From Flavobacterium sp. (lineage in GTDB: Bacteria; Bacteroidota; Bacteroidia; Flavobacteriales; Flavobacteriaceae): a DNA stretch of 64,000 nucleotides. Under the pieces are notes generated by a model, which saw only the letters and a list, made by a program, of their open reading frames with translations, had not been told where the DNA came from and made no database searches. Within the stretch, counting starts at the first letter, position 1, and every line of letters starts with the position of its first letter. The DNA lies in the NCBI RefSeq assembly GCF_027490375.1, contig NZ_JAIXYH010000008.1, positions 1 through 64,000 of the forward strand, given 5' to 3'. The position numbers and the translations under genes were made by a program. Positions 29,179-37,638 of this stretch are shown piece after piece.

Positions 29179-29739
29179 TTAAAACTTTATTGCATTTAAA
29201 ATTATTTGTTGTATTTGTTTCTCTTTTAGTGATTCTATTTGTTGTTTCAAAGATTTTTCTTTGTGGCGGAGCTCCGTGATTTGCAAAATAGCTTTTTGAG
29301 TTTCAATGCTTGGTACAGCTATTTCCAAATTTCCCAAAACTTGTTTTGAAATAGATTGAATAGAAGTTCCAATAGCTTGGCATTTCAATAAAGTTTGTGT
29401 AGCATGGCTGTTAAGTACCCAAGCCAAAAATTGAGGTAATAATTTTTTGCTAGTTGGTCTGATAACAAAAAATGAAGTAGAAGCAACGGCAGGCTCGTTG
29501 TGGTTTTCAAACACAGCTGCAAAATTTTTAGTTCCTTTAGCAGCAAAAAGCACGTCACCTCCTTTCAGTAAATGTTTTTCGGAAATGCCGTCGGCTGCCA
29601 AATCGGGATGTAAAACAGTATGCAACTGCCCGTATTCATCGAAATGTTTAGCTTGTAGATACACTAATTCACCAATACCTGCAGGCTTAGCAAAGACTCC
29701 AGTTTGGATATGTGTTATATCTTTAATTTGTATTTTCAA
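29179..29739 (-). CDS. Half-size restriction S-subunit-like protein (single TRD)
   Basis: ITHIQTGVFAKP...HLLKGGDVLFAAKG...SIQSISKQVLGNLEIAVPSIETQKAILQI. Confidence 0.85.
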   Translation of the reverse strand: MKIQIKDITHIQTGVFAKPAGIGELVYLQAKHFDEYGQLHTVLHPDLAADGISEKHLLKGGDVLFAAKGTKNFAAVFENHNEPAVASTSFFVIRPTSKKLLPQFLAWVLNSHATQTLLKCQAIGTSIQSISKQVLGNLEIAVPSIETQKAILQITELRHKEKSLKQQIESLKEKQIQQIILNAIKF

Positions 29740-30154
29740 ATTTTATTTCTTTGTAATAATTCTACAAAAATACATATAGTTTTTAAAGAACGCGCCTTTT
29801 TAAGAAAAATATTTAAGTAGAAGCTCTACAAATTAAGCGGTGTTTTCTTTCATACATTAAAAAAGCATGATTAGCATAGCGTTCTTAAATGAAAGGAAGA
29901 TATGTAATACAAAACAACATATGTTACTTACATTATAAATTTTCTTGCGCGTTTCTTATATCCAAAACACTGCTTTTCACATTAATAATCGCCCTACAAT
30001 CGAACAAAAAAAACTGAAATAGAAAAAAATCAATTCAAAAAACTTCTAATTAATGATTCATAAAAAAAGCTATTATGAATGTAAATTAATGAACATTTTC
30101 CATCTACCATCAAACAGGAATACACACATTTCCACCAAACATCACTAACGTATG

Positions 30155-30296
30155 CCCTAGCCCGGATGGTAGCGGCAGCCCGTAAGAAAAATACGGCTAC
30201 GTGAACCGTGTTGCGATGGCGACCTAAGAAGCCAGAAGCAAAACGTGTGAACGTACCGTATTTTTTGCGGACTATAGCGAACAGCCGGAATAGCTA
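30155..30296 (-). repeat. Branched intergenic element E30 downstream of KMO
   Basis: Reverse strand TAGCTATTCCGGCTGTTCGCTATAGTCC..AAAAATACGG..GGCTTCTTAGGTCGCC..CCGTATTTTT..GGGCTGCCGCTACCATCCGGGCTA. Confidence 0.7.
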
Positions 30297-30334
30297 CTGA
30301 AAATTATACGTATCAAATAAAAAAGCTGATTGAA

Positions 30335-30475
30335 AATCGGCTCCAAATTCTGTGGATTCGATCAACAGTAAAACTTAAAAGCTGTATCAAATTCTGCGAT
30401 TTCCGTGAATTCTGTGCGCAAAAAATTACACCGAAATCGGCTCCAAATTCAGTGGATTCAGTCAACAGTAAAGCT
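30335..30475. repeat. Two imperfect direct copies (about 100 bp apart) of AAATCGGCTCCAAATTCNGTGGATTC..TCAACAGTAAA
   Basis: Direct reading at ~30335 and ~30435. Confidence 0.7.
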
Positions 30476-30536
30476 GTAAAAACTGCAAATCAGCATGAAA
30501 AAACCAATCTAAAAAACCGTACCATTTCTAAATCTA

Positions 30537-31892
30537 CTAGGAACGATTTTCCGTCAACAGTTCTTTTAAAATAAAGGCTTCAACCTCGGCCGTTTTCCAG
30601 TTGGTTTTGATGCCCGGCAATGCCAAGACTTTTTCCATGATGGCGTTTTGGAAATCGCCCATTTCGAGCGCTTGTTGGTAAGGCTCGGTGCTAAAAGTAA
30701 CGCGAGAATACAAAGGCACCCACAAATCGGGATGCAAATCGGAAAACCAACGCTCGATTTCTTTTTGTAACAAGAAATTCTCGTCGGCTGTTTTGGAACT
30801 CATTTCCATAAAATTACGATACGACAGCTCGGCAATCGCATCGGCATTGGGTTTACGACTGTTCTCGTAGGCACGGAAAATGGCATTCCAATCGTTGCCG
30901 TGCGCGTCCATCAACTCAAATAACACCGTGATGTCTTCGAAACCGGCGTTCATTCCGTGTCCGTAAAAGGGCACAATCGCATGGCAAGCGTCACCAATGA
31001 GCGCTACTTTATTTTGGTACGTCCACGGGAAACACTTCATGGTGACCAAGAAACTGGTCGGATTTTTAAAGAAATCTTCCACCAAATCGGGAATTACCTT
31101 TTCGGTATCGGGAAAATGCGTTGCGAAAAATGCTTCCAGTAGCGCCTTGTCGGTAAGCGATGCAAAGGAAAAATCGCCCTCATGCGGCATAAACAACGTA
31201 CAGGTAAAACTGCCGTCGAGGTTTGCCAACGCCATGAGCATGAAATTTCCGCGCGGCCAAATGTGCAACGAATGCGGATCGAGCTGATGCGTACCATCCG
31301 GATTTGCCGGAATATGCAACTCCTTATAGCCTATATTTAGAAACTCCTGCGAGTAGTTAAACATACTTTGCCGCTGCATTTTGTGGCGCACGCGCGAAAA
31401 AGCACCGTCGGAACCAAAAACCAAATCGTGTTGGTGCGACGTCCATTCGCCGCGTTCCGTTTCACCGGTTTGAATGCTCGCCTGCGCTAAATCGATATCC
31501 CAAACTTTCTCTTCAAACTTAAACGTTACGCCGGCAGCCTCGGCCAAATCGATCATCTTCCGATTCAAAATACCGCGCGACAACGAATATATCGTTTGCC
31601 CCTCCTTTCCATACGGCTGAAAAACAACCGACGAATCGAGCTTGTGAATGGCACGCTTGTCGACAGCAATACCAATTTTCTTGATTTCGTCTGTGATTCC
31701 GGCGCCAGCAACGGCTTTCCATCCGCGGTCGGACATTACCAAATTGATCGACCGACCCGAAAAATTGACCGTTCTAATATCCTGACTCCGATCGTAAACC
31801 GTAACGCGATGTCCGGCTCGCTGCAAGTATAACGACAGTAAAGAGCCAACCAAACCGCTGCCTACTACTGCAATATCTAAAGGCTTTTGCAT
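30537..31892 (-). CDS. kmo: Kynurenine 3-monooxygenase (FAD-dependent)
   Basis: IAVVGSGLVGSLLSLYLQRAGHRVTVYDRS; ALIGDACHAIVPFYGHGMNAGFED; start set at MQKPLDIAVVG. Confidence 0.9.
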   Translation of the reverse strand: MQKPLDIAVVGSGLVGSLLSLYLQRAGHRVTVYDRSQDIRTVNFSGRSINLVMSDRGWKAVAGAGITDEIKKIGIAVDKRAIHKLDSSVVFQPYGKEGQTIYSLSRGILNRKMIDLAEAAGVTFKFEEKVWDIDLAQASIQTGETERGEWTSHQHDLVFGSDGAFSRVRHKMQRQSMFNYSQEFLNIGYKELHIPANPDGTHQLDPHSLHIWPRGNFMLMALANLDGSFTCTLFMPHEGDFSFASLTDKALLEAFFATHFPDTEKVIPDLVEDFFKNPTSFLVTMKCFPWTYQNKVALIGDACHAIVPFYGHGMNAGFEDITVLFELMDAHGNDWNAIFRAYENSRKPNADAIAELSYRNFMEMSSKTADENFLLQKEIERWFSDLHPDLWVPLYSRVTFSTEPYQQALEMGDFQNAIMEKVLALPGIKTNWKTAEVEAFILKELLTENRS

Positions 31893-32017
31893 TAAAATGA
31901 AATGAAATTCAAAGGTAACTATATAGAATCTTTCCCGATAATTTTCTGCGTACAAATATCGTGAAAAAAGCTACTTTTGTTTAATGTTTTTATATTTTCG
32001 TTAAACAAAATAACAGC

Positions 32018-32161
32018 ATGCATAAGAAACCTTTTCTACCGGAGAAAATCTGCGTTACCTGTCAGAAGTCTTTCAGTTGGCGCAAGAAGTGGGAAAAAAA
32101 TTGGGAAAATGTAAAATATTGCAGTGAGCGCTGCAGCAGAAATAAAACAAAAAATGGCTAA
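32018..32161 (+). CDS. DUF2256 protein, 47 aa (not in the supplied ORF track)
   Basis: Read manually: [47 protein letters not shown]; overlaps the cryptochrome start. Confidence 0.85.
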   Translation: MHKKPFLPEKICVTCQKSFSWRKKWEKNWENVKYCSERCSRNKTKNG

Positions 32162-33431
32162 TTTACTTTGGTTTAGAAACGATTTACGCACCTTCGATCA
32201 CAGCGGTTTAACAGCAGCTTTGGCAAACGGAAAACCCACATTTGCCCTGTACATCATCGACGATTTGTGGTTTGAAAAAGACGCGTACGGATTGCAATCT
32301 TTGGGGAAATTCCGTGCTAAGTTCTTGTTGGAAACGCTGGTCGATTTGCGCAATCAACTAGCCGACTTTGGAATTGCGTTAGAAGTTTTTCGCGGTTCGA
32401 GCGTTGCCGTACTGGATTCTTTTATCGAAGCCAACGGCATTTCGCACTTGTTCTATCAGGAAGAATGGACGCGCGACGAACGATTGGTGTCTACGCAAAT
32501 AGCAAAAAATCATCCGAAAGTGCAGCACCACACGTTTTACGATCAGTTTTTGTTTCATCCAAAAGACATTCCGTTTAAGTCGTACCGCGAAATTCCGGAG
32601 GTTTTTACCGCTTTCCGAAAAGTGGTTGAAGTGCGTTCGAGCGTTCGCAAGACGGTTGCTGCTTCTAAAAAAGAGGCTCGAATTTCAAATTTCGCTACCT
32701 CAATTCCGAGTCTAAGCGATTTAGGATTCGATACATTTGAAACCGACCCGCGTTCGGCATTTCCGTTCTCTGGCGGAAGCAGCAGCGGCATCGCACGATT
32801 ACAGCATTATTTCGAAGGCACCCAAGCCCTTTCCAGCTACAAGCAAACCCGAAACGGCTTAGTTGGTTTAGATTACAGCAGCAAATTTTCGGCTTGGCTG
32901 GCAAATGGCTCATTATCTGCCCGATACATTTATTGGGAAATCAAGAAATACGAGCAGAAATTCGGTGCTAACGAAGACACGTACTGGCTGATTTTCGAAC
33001 TCATTTGGCGCGACTATTTCAAATACATCAGCTTAAAACACGGTTCAAATATTTTCCACATAGGTGGCATTACCAATCGGAATTACATTTGGAAAGACGA
33101 CGAAAAAACCTTGAACCGATGGATTTCCGGAAAAACAAACGACAATTTTGTAGATGCCAACATGCGCGAACTGGCAGCAACCGGCTGGATGAGCAATCGC
33201 GGTCGGCAAAATGTAGCGAGTTTTCTGGCTAAGAACATTGAATTCAACTGGCTTTTAGGCGCCAAATACTTTGAAATGCAACTCATTGATTACGATGTAC
33301 ATTCGAATTACGGCAATTGGATGTACACGAGCGGTGTAGGAAACGATCCGCGTGATCGAAAATTCAACACGCAACGACAAGCCGAGATGTACGACGCGCA
33401 ATACGAATTCAGAAATTTATGGCGGAAATAA
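32154..33431 (+). CDS. DASH-family cryptochrome/photolyase
   Basis: [50 protein letters not shown]. Confidence 0.93.
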   Translation: MANLLWFRNDLRTFDHSGLTAALANGKPTFALYIIDDLWFEKDAYGLQSLGKFRAKFLLETLVDLRNQLADFGIALEVFRGSSVAVLDSFIEANGISHLFYQEEWTRDERLVSTQIAKNHPKVQHHTFYDQFLFHPKDIPFKSYREIPEVFTAFRKVVEVRSSVRKTVAASKKEARISNFATSIPSLSDLGFDTFETDPRSAFPFSGGSSSGIARLQHYFEGTQALSSYKQTRNGLVGLDYSSKFSAWLANGSLSARYIYWEIKKYEQKFGANEDTYWLIFELIWRDYFKYISLKHGSNIFHIGGITNRNYIWKDDEKTLNRWISGKTNDNFVDANMRELAATGWMSNRGRQNVASFLAKNIEFNWLLGAKYFEMQLIDYDVHSNYGNWMYTSGVGNDPRDRKFNTQRQAEMYDAQYEFRNLWRK

Positions 33432-34969
33432 AAGCACAGTATCGCGAAATCCGACTCATTCTCGGCGATCAACTCAACAGCAATCACAGTTGGTTTACGG
33501 AAGTTTCAAATGATGTTTTGTACGTCATGGCCGAGCTCAAGCAAGAGAGTGCGTACGTAAAACACCACATTCAAAAAATAGCCGCTTTTTTTGCAGGAAT
33601 GCGCGCATTTGCAGCCGATTTACAAGCGCACGGACACGCTGTTTTCTACATAAAAATTAACGATACACTTGCCGAAAATTCGTTTGCCGAGCTACTTTTG
33701 AATGTCGCAAAAGAAAAATCGGCACCGGTAATTCGCTACCAACTTCCCGACGAATACCGTTTGGATGCTGAACTGGCTGGGTTGAGTGCACAGTCGCCCT
33801 TCAAAATTATCGCCGACGATACCGAACACTTTCTTACGAATCGAACCGATTTTAAAAACTTTTTCGCGGGAAAGAAGCAGTTTTTAATGGAGCGTTTTTA
33901 TAGAAACATGCGCGAAAAGCATCGATTTTTAATGGACGGAAGCGCGCCCGAAGGCGGAAAATGGAATTTCGATCACGACAATCGGAAGAAGTACAAAAAT
34001 GAAGTTCCGATCCCGAAGCCGCCCGTTTTCCACAATGATGTGACGGCGATTTACAATGAAATTTTGCAAGCGAAACTGCCGCACTTTGGTGCCATTGATC
34101 CTAAAAATCTGATTTGGCCCATAACGCGCCATCAAGCACTCGGCGTTTTGAAGCATTTTTGTGAGGCGCTGCTTCCCTTTTTCGGAACGTACGAAGACGC
34201 GATGTACGGCGATGATCCGTTTTTGTTTCACTCGCGACTCTCCTTTGCGATGAATGCCAAATTTTTGAGTCCGACAGAAGTTATCGAGGCATCGATCAGC
34301 GCCTATCGTTCGAATGATAAGATAAGCATTGCCCAAATAGAAGGCTTTGTCAGACAAATTGCGGGCTGGCGCGAATATGTGCGCGGTTTGTATTGGAAAG
34401 AAATGCCGAATTACGCGCAGTTGAATCATTTGTATAATACGAATCCGCTGCCGGAATTTTATTGGACGGGCGATACGAAAATGAATTGTCTGCGAAAATC
34501 GATTTCTCAAAGTTTGGATTTGGCGTACGCGCACCACATCCAGCGTTTAATGGTTATTGGCAACTTTTCGTTGTTAACACAACTGCATCCCGACGCGGTC
34601 GACGCTTGGTACTTGGGCATTTACATCGATGCTATTGAATGGGTCGAACTACCGAACACCCGCGGCATGTCGCAATGGGCCGACGGCGGAATAATTGCTA
34701 CTAAACCTTATGTTTCTTCGGGCAGTTACATCAATAAAATGTCGGATTACTGCGGCAAGTGCGCGTACAACGTTAAGGAGCGCGTGGGCGAAAATGCGTG
34801 TCCGTTTAACGCCTTGTATTGGAATTTCCTCGTTGAAAAACAAGCATTTTTTAAAGACAACCAACGCATGAGCATGATGTTGGCTTTGTTAAAGAAAATT
34901 CCTGCAGCAGAACTAGCCGAGATAAAATTGCGTGCCGCAGCTGTGATTGAAAATCCGGATAGATTTTAG
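33419..34969 (+). CDS. FeS-BCP type cryptochrome/photolyase (PhrB/CryB-like)
   Basis: RLILGDQLNSNHSWF; YCGKCAYNVKERVGENACPFNALYW cysteines. Confidence 0.93.
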   Translation: MAEIKAQYREIRLILGDQLNSNHSWFTEVSNDVLYVMAELKQESAYVKHHIQKIAAFFAGMRAFAADLQAHGHAVFYIKINDTLAENSFAELLLNVAKEKSAPVIRYQLPDEYRLDAELAGLSAQSPFKIIADDTEHFLTNRTDFKNFFAGKKQFLMERFYRNMREKHRFLMDGSAPEGGKWNFDHDNRKKYKNEVPIPKPPVFHNDVTAIYNEILQAKLPHFGAIDPKNLIWPITRHQALGVLKHFCEALLPFFGTYEDAMYGDDPFLFHSRLSFAMNAKFLSPTEVIEASISAYRSNDKISIAQIEGFVRQIAGWREYVRGLYWKEMPNYAQLNHLYNTNPLPEFYWTGDTKMNCLRKSISQSLDLAYAHHIQRLMVIGNFSLLTQLHPDAVDAWYLGIYIDAIEWVELPNTRGMSQWADGGIIATKPYVSSGSYINKMSDYCGKCAYNVKERVGENACPFNALYWNFLVEKQAFFKDNQRMSMMLALLKKIPAAELAEIKLRAAAVIENPDRF

Positions 34970-34972
34970 AGG

Positions 34973-35066
34973 AGATTCAAAGATTTCGAGATTGAAAGAT
35001 TCAAAGATTGAAAGATTCAAAGATTGAAAGATTGAAAAATTCAAAGATTGAAAGATTCAAAGATTG
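34973..35066. repeat. Octanucleotide satellite (GATTGAAA/GATTCAAA)
   Basis: About 11 imperfect tandem 8-mers. Confidence 0.85.
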
Positions 35067-35069
35067 GTG

Positions 35070-36062
35070 TTCGACAGGCTCAGGCAGCTACGAGTTGTGG
35101 GTTTGAGAGGAAAAACGACACGTGAAGTGGTGAATTCATCGAGTCTATTCCGATAGCTATCGGAACTCGTCTCTATCCCGATAGCAATCGGGACTAGTTT
35201 CTGAAAATGGAGCACAATGTTTCACGAAGTTTTGCACGATGGGCACAATATTGGTTTCGACAAGCGCTACTAGCAGCTTTTTTAGCTCACAGAACACACT
35301 GAAAACCACAGAATTTGGTGGAATAATATACCGTTGAGGAAAACACAGAACGTCCAGTTAACCAAAATGTGCGCCATCCTTCGACAGGCTCAGGCAGCTA
35401 CGAATTTTGGGTTTGGGAGGAAAAACGACACGTGAAGTGGTGAATTCATCGAGTCTATCCCGATAGCAATCGGGACTAGCTTCTCGGCTCTAGCCTCTAA
35501 AAAGAGCACAATGTTCCACGAAGTTTTACACAAAGTACACGATGTTGTTCTCGACAAGCTCGAGCAGTGGCTTTTATTAGCTCACAGAACACACTGAAAA
35601 CCACAGAATTTTGTCGAATAATATACCGTTGAGAAAAACACAGAACGTCCAGTTAACCAAAATGTGCGCCATCCTTCGACAAGCTCAGGCAGCTACGAAT
35701 TGTGGGTTTGGGTGGAAAAACGACACGTGAAGTGGTGAATTCATCGAGTCTATTCCGATAGCTATCGGAACTCGTCTCTATCCCGATAGCAATCGGGACT
35801 AGTTTCTAAAAATGGAGCACAATGTTCCACGAAGTTTTACACAAAGTACACGATGTTGGTTTCGACAAGCGCTACTAGCAGCTTTTTTAGCTCACAGAAC
35901 ACACTGAAAACCACAGAATTTAGTGGAATAATATACCGTTGAGGAAAACACAGAACGTCCAGTTAACCAAAATGTGCGCCATCCTTCGACAAGCTCAGGC
36001 AGCTACGAATTTTGGGTTTGGGAGAAAAAACGATACGTGAAGTGGTGAATTCATCGAGTCTA
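35070..36062. repeat. Long tandem array, 3.2 units of ~295-311 bp
   Basis: TTCGACARGCTCAGGCAGCTACGA starts at 35070, 35380, 35675 and 35985; intervening ~300 bp nearly identical. Confidence 0.95.
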
Positions 36063-36090
36063 ACTTTTAGCTTCTATAGATAATTTTTTT

Positions 36091-36243
36091 AGGGGGTGCC
36101 GGCAGTTGTTTCGTAACGCTTCGCAGACAAGCATTGAAACTGCCGTCGCGCTATCCGCTTTATCTTTTTGGCCCTCGTTTAGTGGAAATTCTTAAAGGCC
36201 AAAAAGGATATCTCTGCTATCGCTCACCCGGATAATCGTTACC
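36091..36243 (+). repeat. Branched intergenic element E36 (subfamily II)
   Basis: GGGTGCCGGCAGTT..AACTGCCGTCGCGCTATCCGCTTTATCTTTTTGGCC..GTGGAAAT..GGCCAAAAAGGATATC..CTCACCC..AATCGTTACC. Confidence 0.75.
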
Positions 36244-36387
36244 GAAATGAAAGAGTGGGTAAAATGGTTTCTATATTTAAGAGGCCTAATTAATAACAGT
36301 TCTAAAAAAACGACCTTGTGAGTTTAAAAACCAGCAGTGTACATCATGCTACAACTGATGTTAGTGTTCTTGAATGAATGATGCAAC

Positions 36388-36645
36388 TCAATAATGAAAT
36401 CTACATGCAATTATTTTAATGCACGATTCTTCTACTCGATAAACGAGACGATGTTCGTCAGTAATACGTCGGGACCAATAACCAGTGTATTCGTGCTTCA
36501 AAGCTTCAGGTTTTCCAATGCCTTCAAAAGGTGTTCGAGTGCATTCTTTAATTAACTTTTTGAGTTTGTTAAAAACCTTTTTATCTTCAACTTGCCACTG
36601 GTTGTATTGTTCGAATGCCAACGGTGTAAATAAAATGTCTCGCAC
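36388..36645 (-). CDS. yoeB: Txe/YoeB-family toxin
   Basis: PLAFEQYNQWQVEDKKVFNKLKKLI...GIGKPEALKHEYTGYWSRRITDEHRLVYRV. Confidence 0.95.
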   Translation of the reverse strand: MRDILFTPLAFEQYNQWQVEDKKVFNKLKKLIKECTRTPFEGIGKPEALKHEYTGYWSRRITDEHRLVYRVEESCIKIIACRFHY

Positions 36646-36650
36646 GGAAC

Positions 36651-36875
36651 CTACAACTTTACTGCTATATATTCGCCGTTTTCATCTTGAACTATCGAAT
36701 CATGTAGCATTTTCTTATTCGCTTTGGTAGAATTTAAATAGGTCGTATTATCCATTTCTTCTTCTACAGTAATAACAATAGGTTTCGATTTGAAGTTAGC
36801 CTTGATCGCTTCTAAAATATCAACAGTTAGATCTTGTGCAGAAGCTAAATGATATGTGGTGTACATGGTTTTCAT
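36651..36875 (-). CDS. YefM-like/DUF2683-like antitoxin
   Basis: Immediately 5' of yoeB; 74 aa; ADVIDVL-like N-terminus (AQDLTVDILEAIKANFKSKPIVITVEEE). Confidence 0.8.
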   Translation of the reverse strand: MKTMYTTYHLASAQDLTVDILEAIKANFKSKPIVITVEEEMDNTTYLNSTKANKKMLHDSIVQDENGEYIAVKL

Positions 36876-36986
36876 AAATTCCTGAAATTAGATTTTTCAA
36901 AAAATTTGTGTAGCGCAAAAGTCTAAACTAACAATACAAAGTTAAGAATTTTTCCACTCTTAAGCAGTTCGGTTTTTAGGGGCAGC

Positions 36987-37528
36987 TTACGATTTACCGT
37001 CTTCCCATTTTTTAGGATTGTTCACGATGTAGTATGAAATGCGTTGGTATTCAGCATGATTTCTAATAATATGGTCGTGAAATCGAGATTGCCACGCAAA
37101 ATGGGGTAATATTTTTTTATCTCGAAAGAACAGCGTCTTTTATACCAGCGAATAATCCGAAAAATATTATCATTGATCATTGGGTTTTTAGCTCCTGTAA
37201 TACCACCTGTTTTTAATTGATTTTGGTCCTGTTCCGTTGTTTGTTCTGCATGAGCTGGTTTATCTATTATCAATATACCATGCATATGATCGGGCATAAT
37301 TACAAAATCACCTAACTCGGCATATTCAAAATGATCTGGAATCAAACTCCACAGATTGTAGGCAATGCTACCAGCAGACGATAAAATCATTTCGCCGTTT
37401 TCGATGTTACCAAAAAAATGTTGTCTATTATGGGTACAAAGGGTAACGAAATAGGCACCGTTCCAACCGTAATCCCACCATTGCGCCCGAACCGTTGTTG
37501 TGCGGTATTTGTTTCGGTATTTTTTCAT
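36987..37528 (-). CDS. RAYT/TnpA_REP Y1-type transposase; 3' part in -1 frame after A_AAA_AAA
   Basis: YFVTLCTHNRQHFFG..FVIMPDHMHGILII in frame 0; HFAWQSRFHDHIIRNHAEYQRISYYIVNNPKKWEDGKS in the -1 frame. Confidence 0.85.
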
Positions 37529-37544
37529 ATTGGATTTTAATTAC

Positions 37545-37638
37545 CTGGTTGATGCGCGATGAATCGCGCCTACCTGTTGATGCGCGATTTATCGCGCCTA
37601 TTTGCGCCTATAGAGGCGCGATGAATCGCGCATCTACC
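37545..37638. repeat. REP-like palindrome cluster upstream of the RAYT gene
   Basis: GATGCGCGATGAATCGCGCCTACC, GATGCGCGATTTATCGCGCCTA, inverted GGCGCGATGAATCGCGCATCTACC; core GCGCGAT-N2-ATCGCGC. Confidence 0.9.

Noticed and set aside
31965-31985. TACTTTTG as a promoter for the DUF2256/cryptochrome cassette
   Set aside because: Plausible -7 box but no convincing TTG at -33; too weak to list as a feature.
34973-36062. Possible CRISPR array because of regular repeats
   Set aside because: Units are ~300 bp or 8 bp and contiguous, with no 25-40 bp repeat/unique-spacer alternation and no cas genes.
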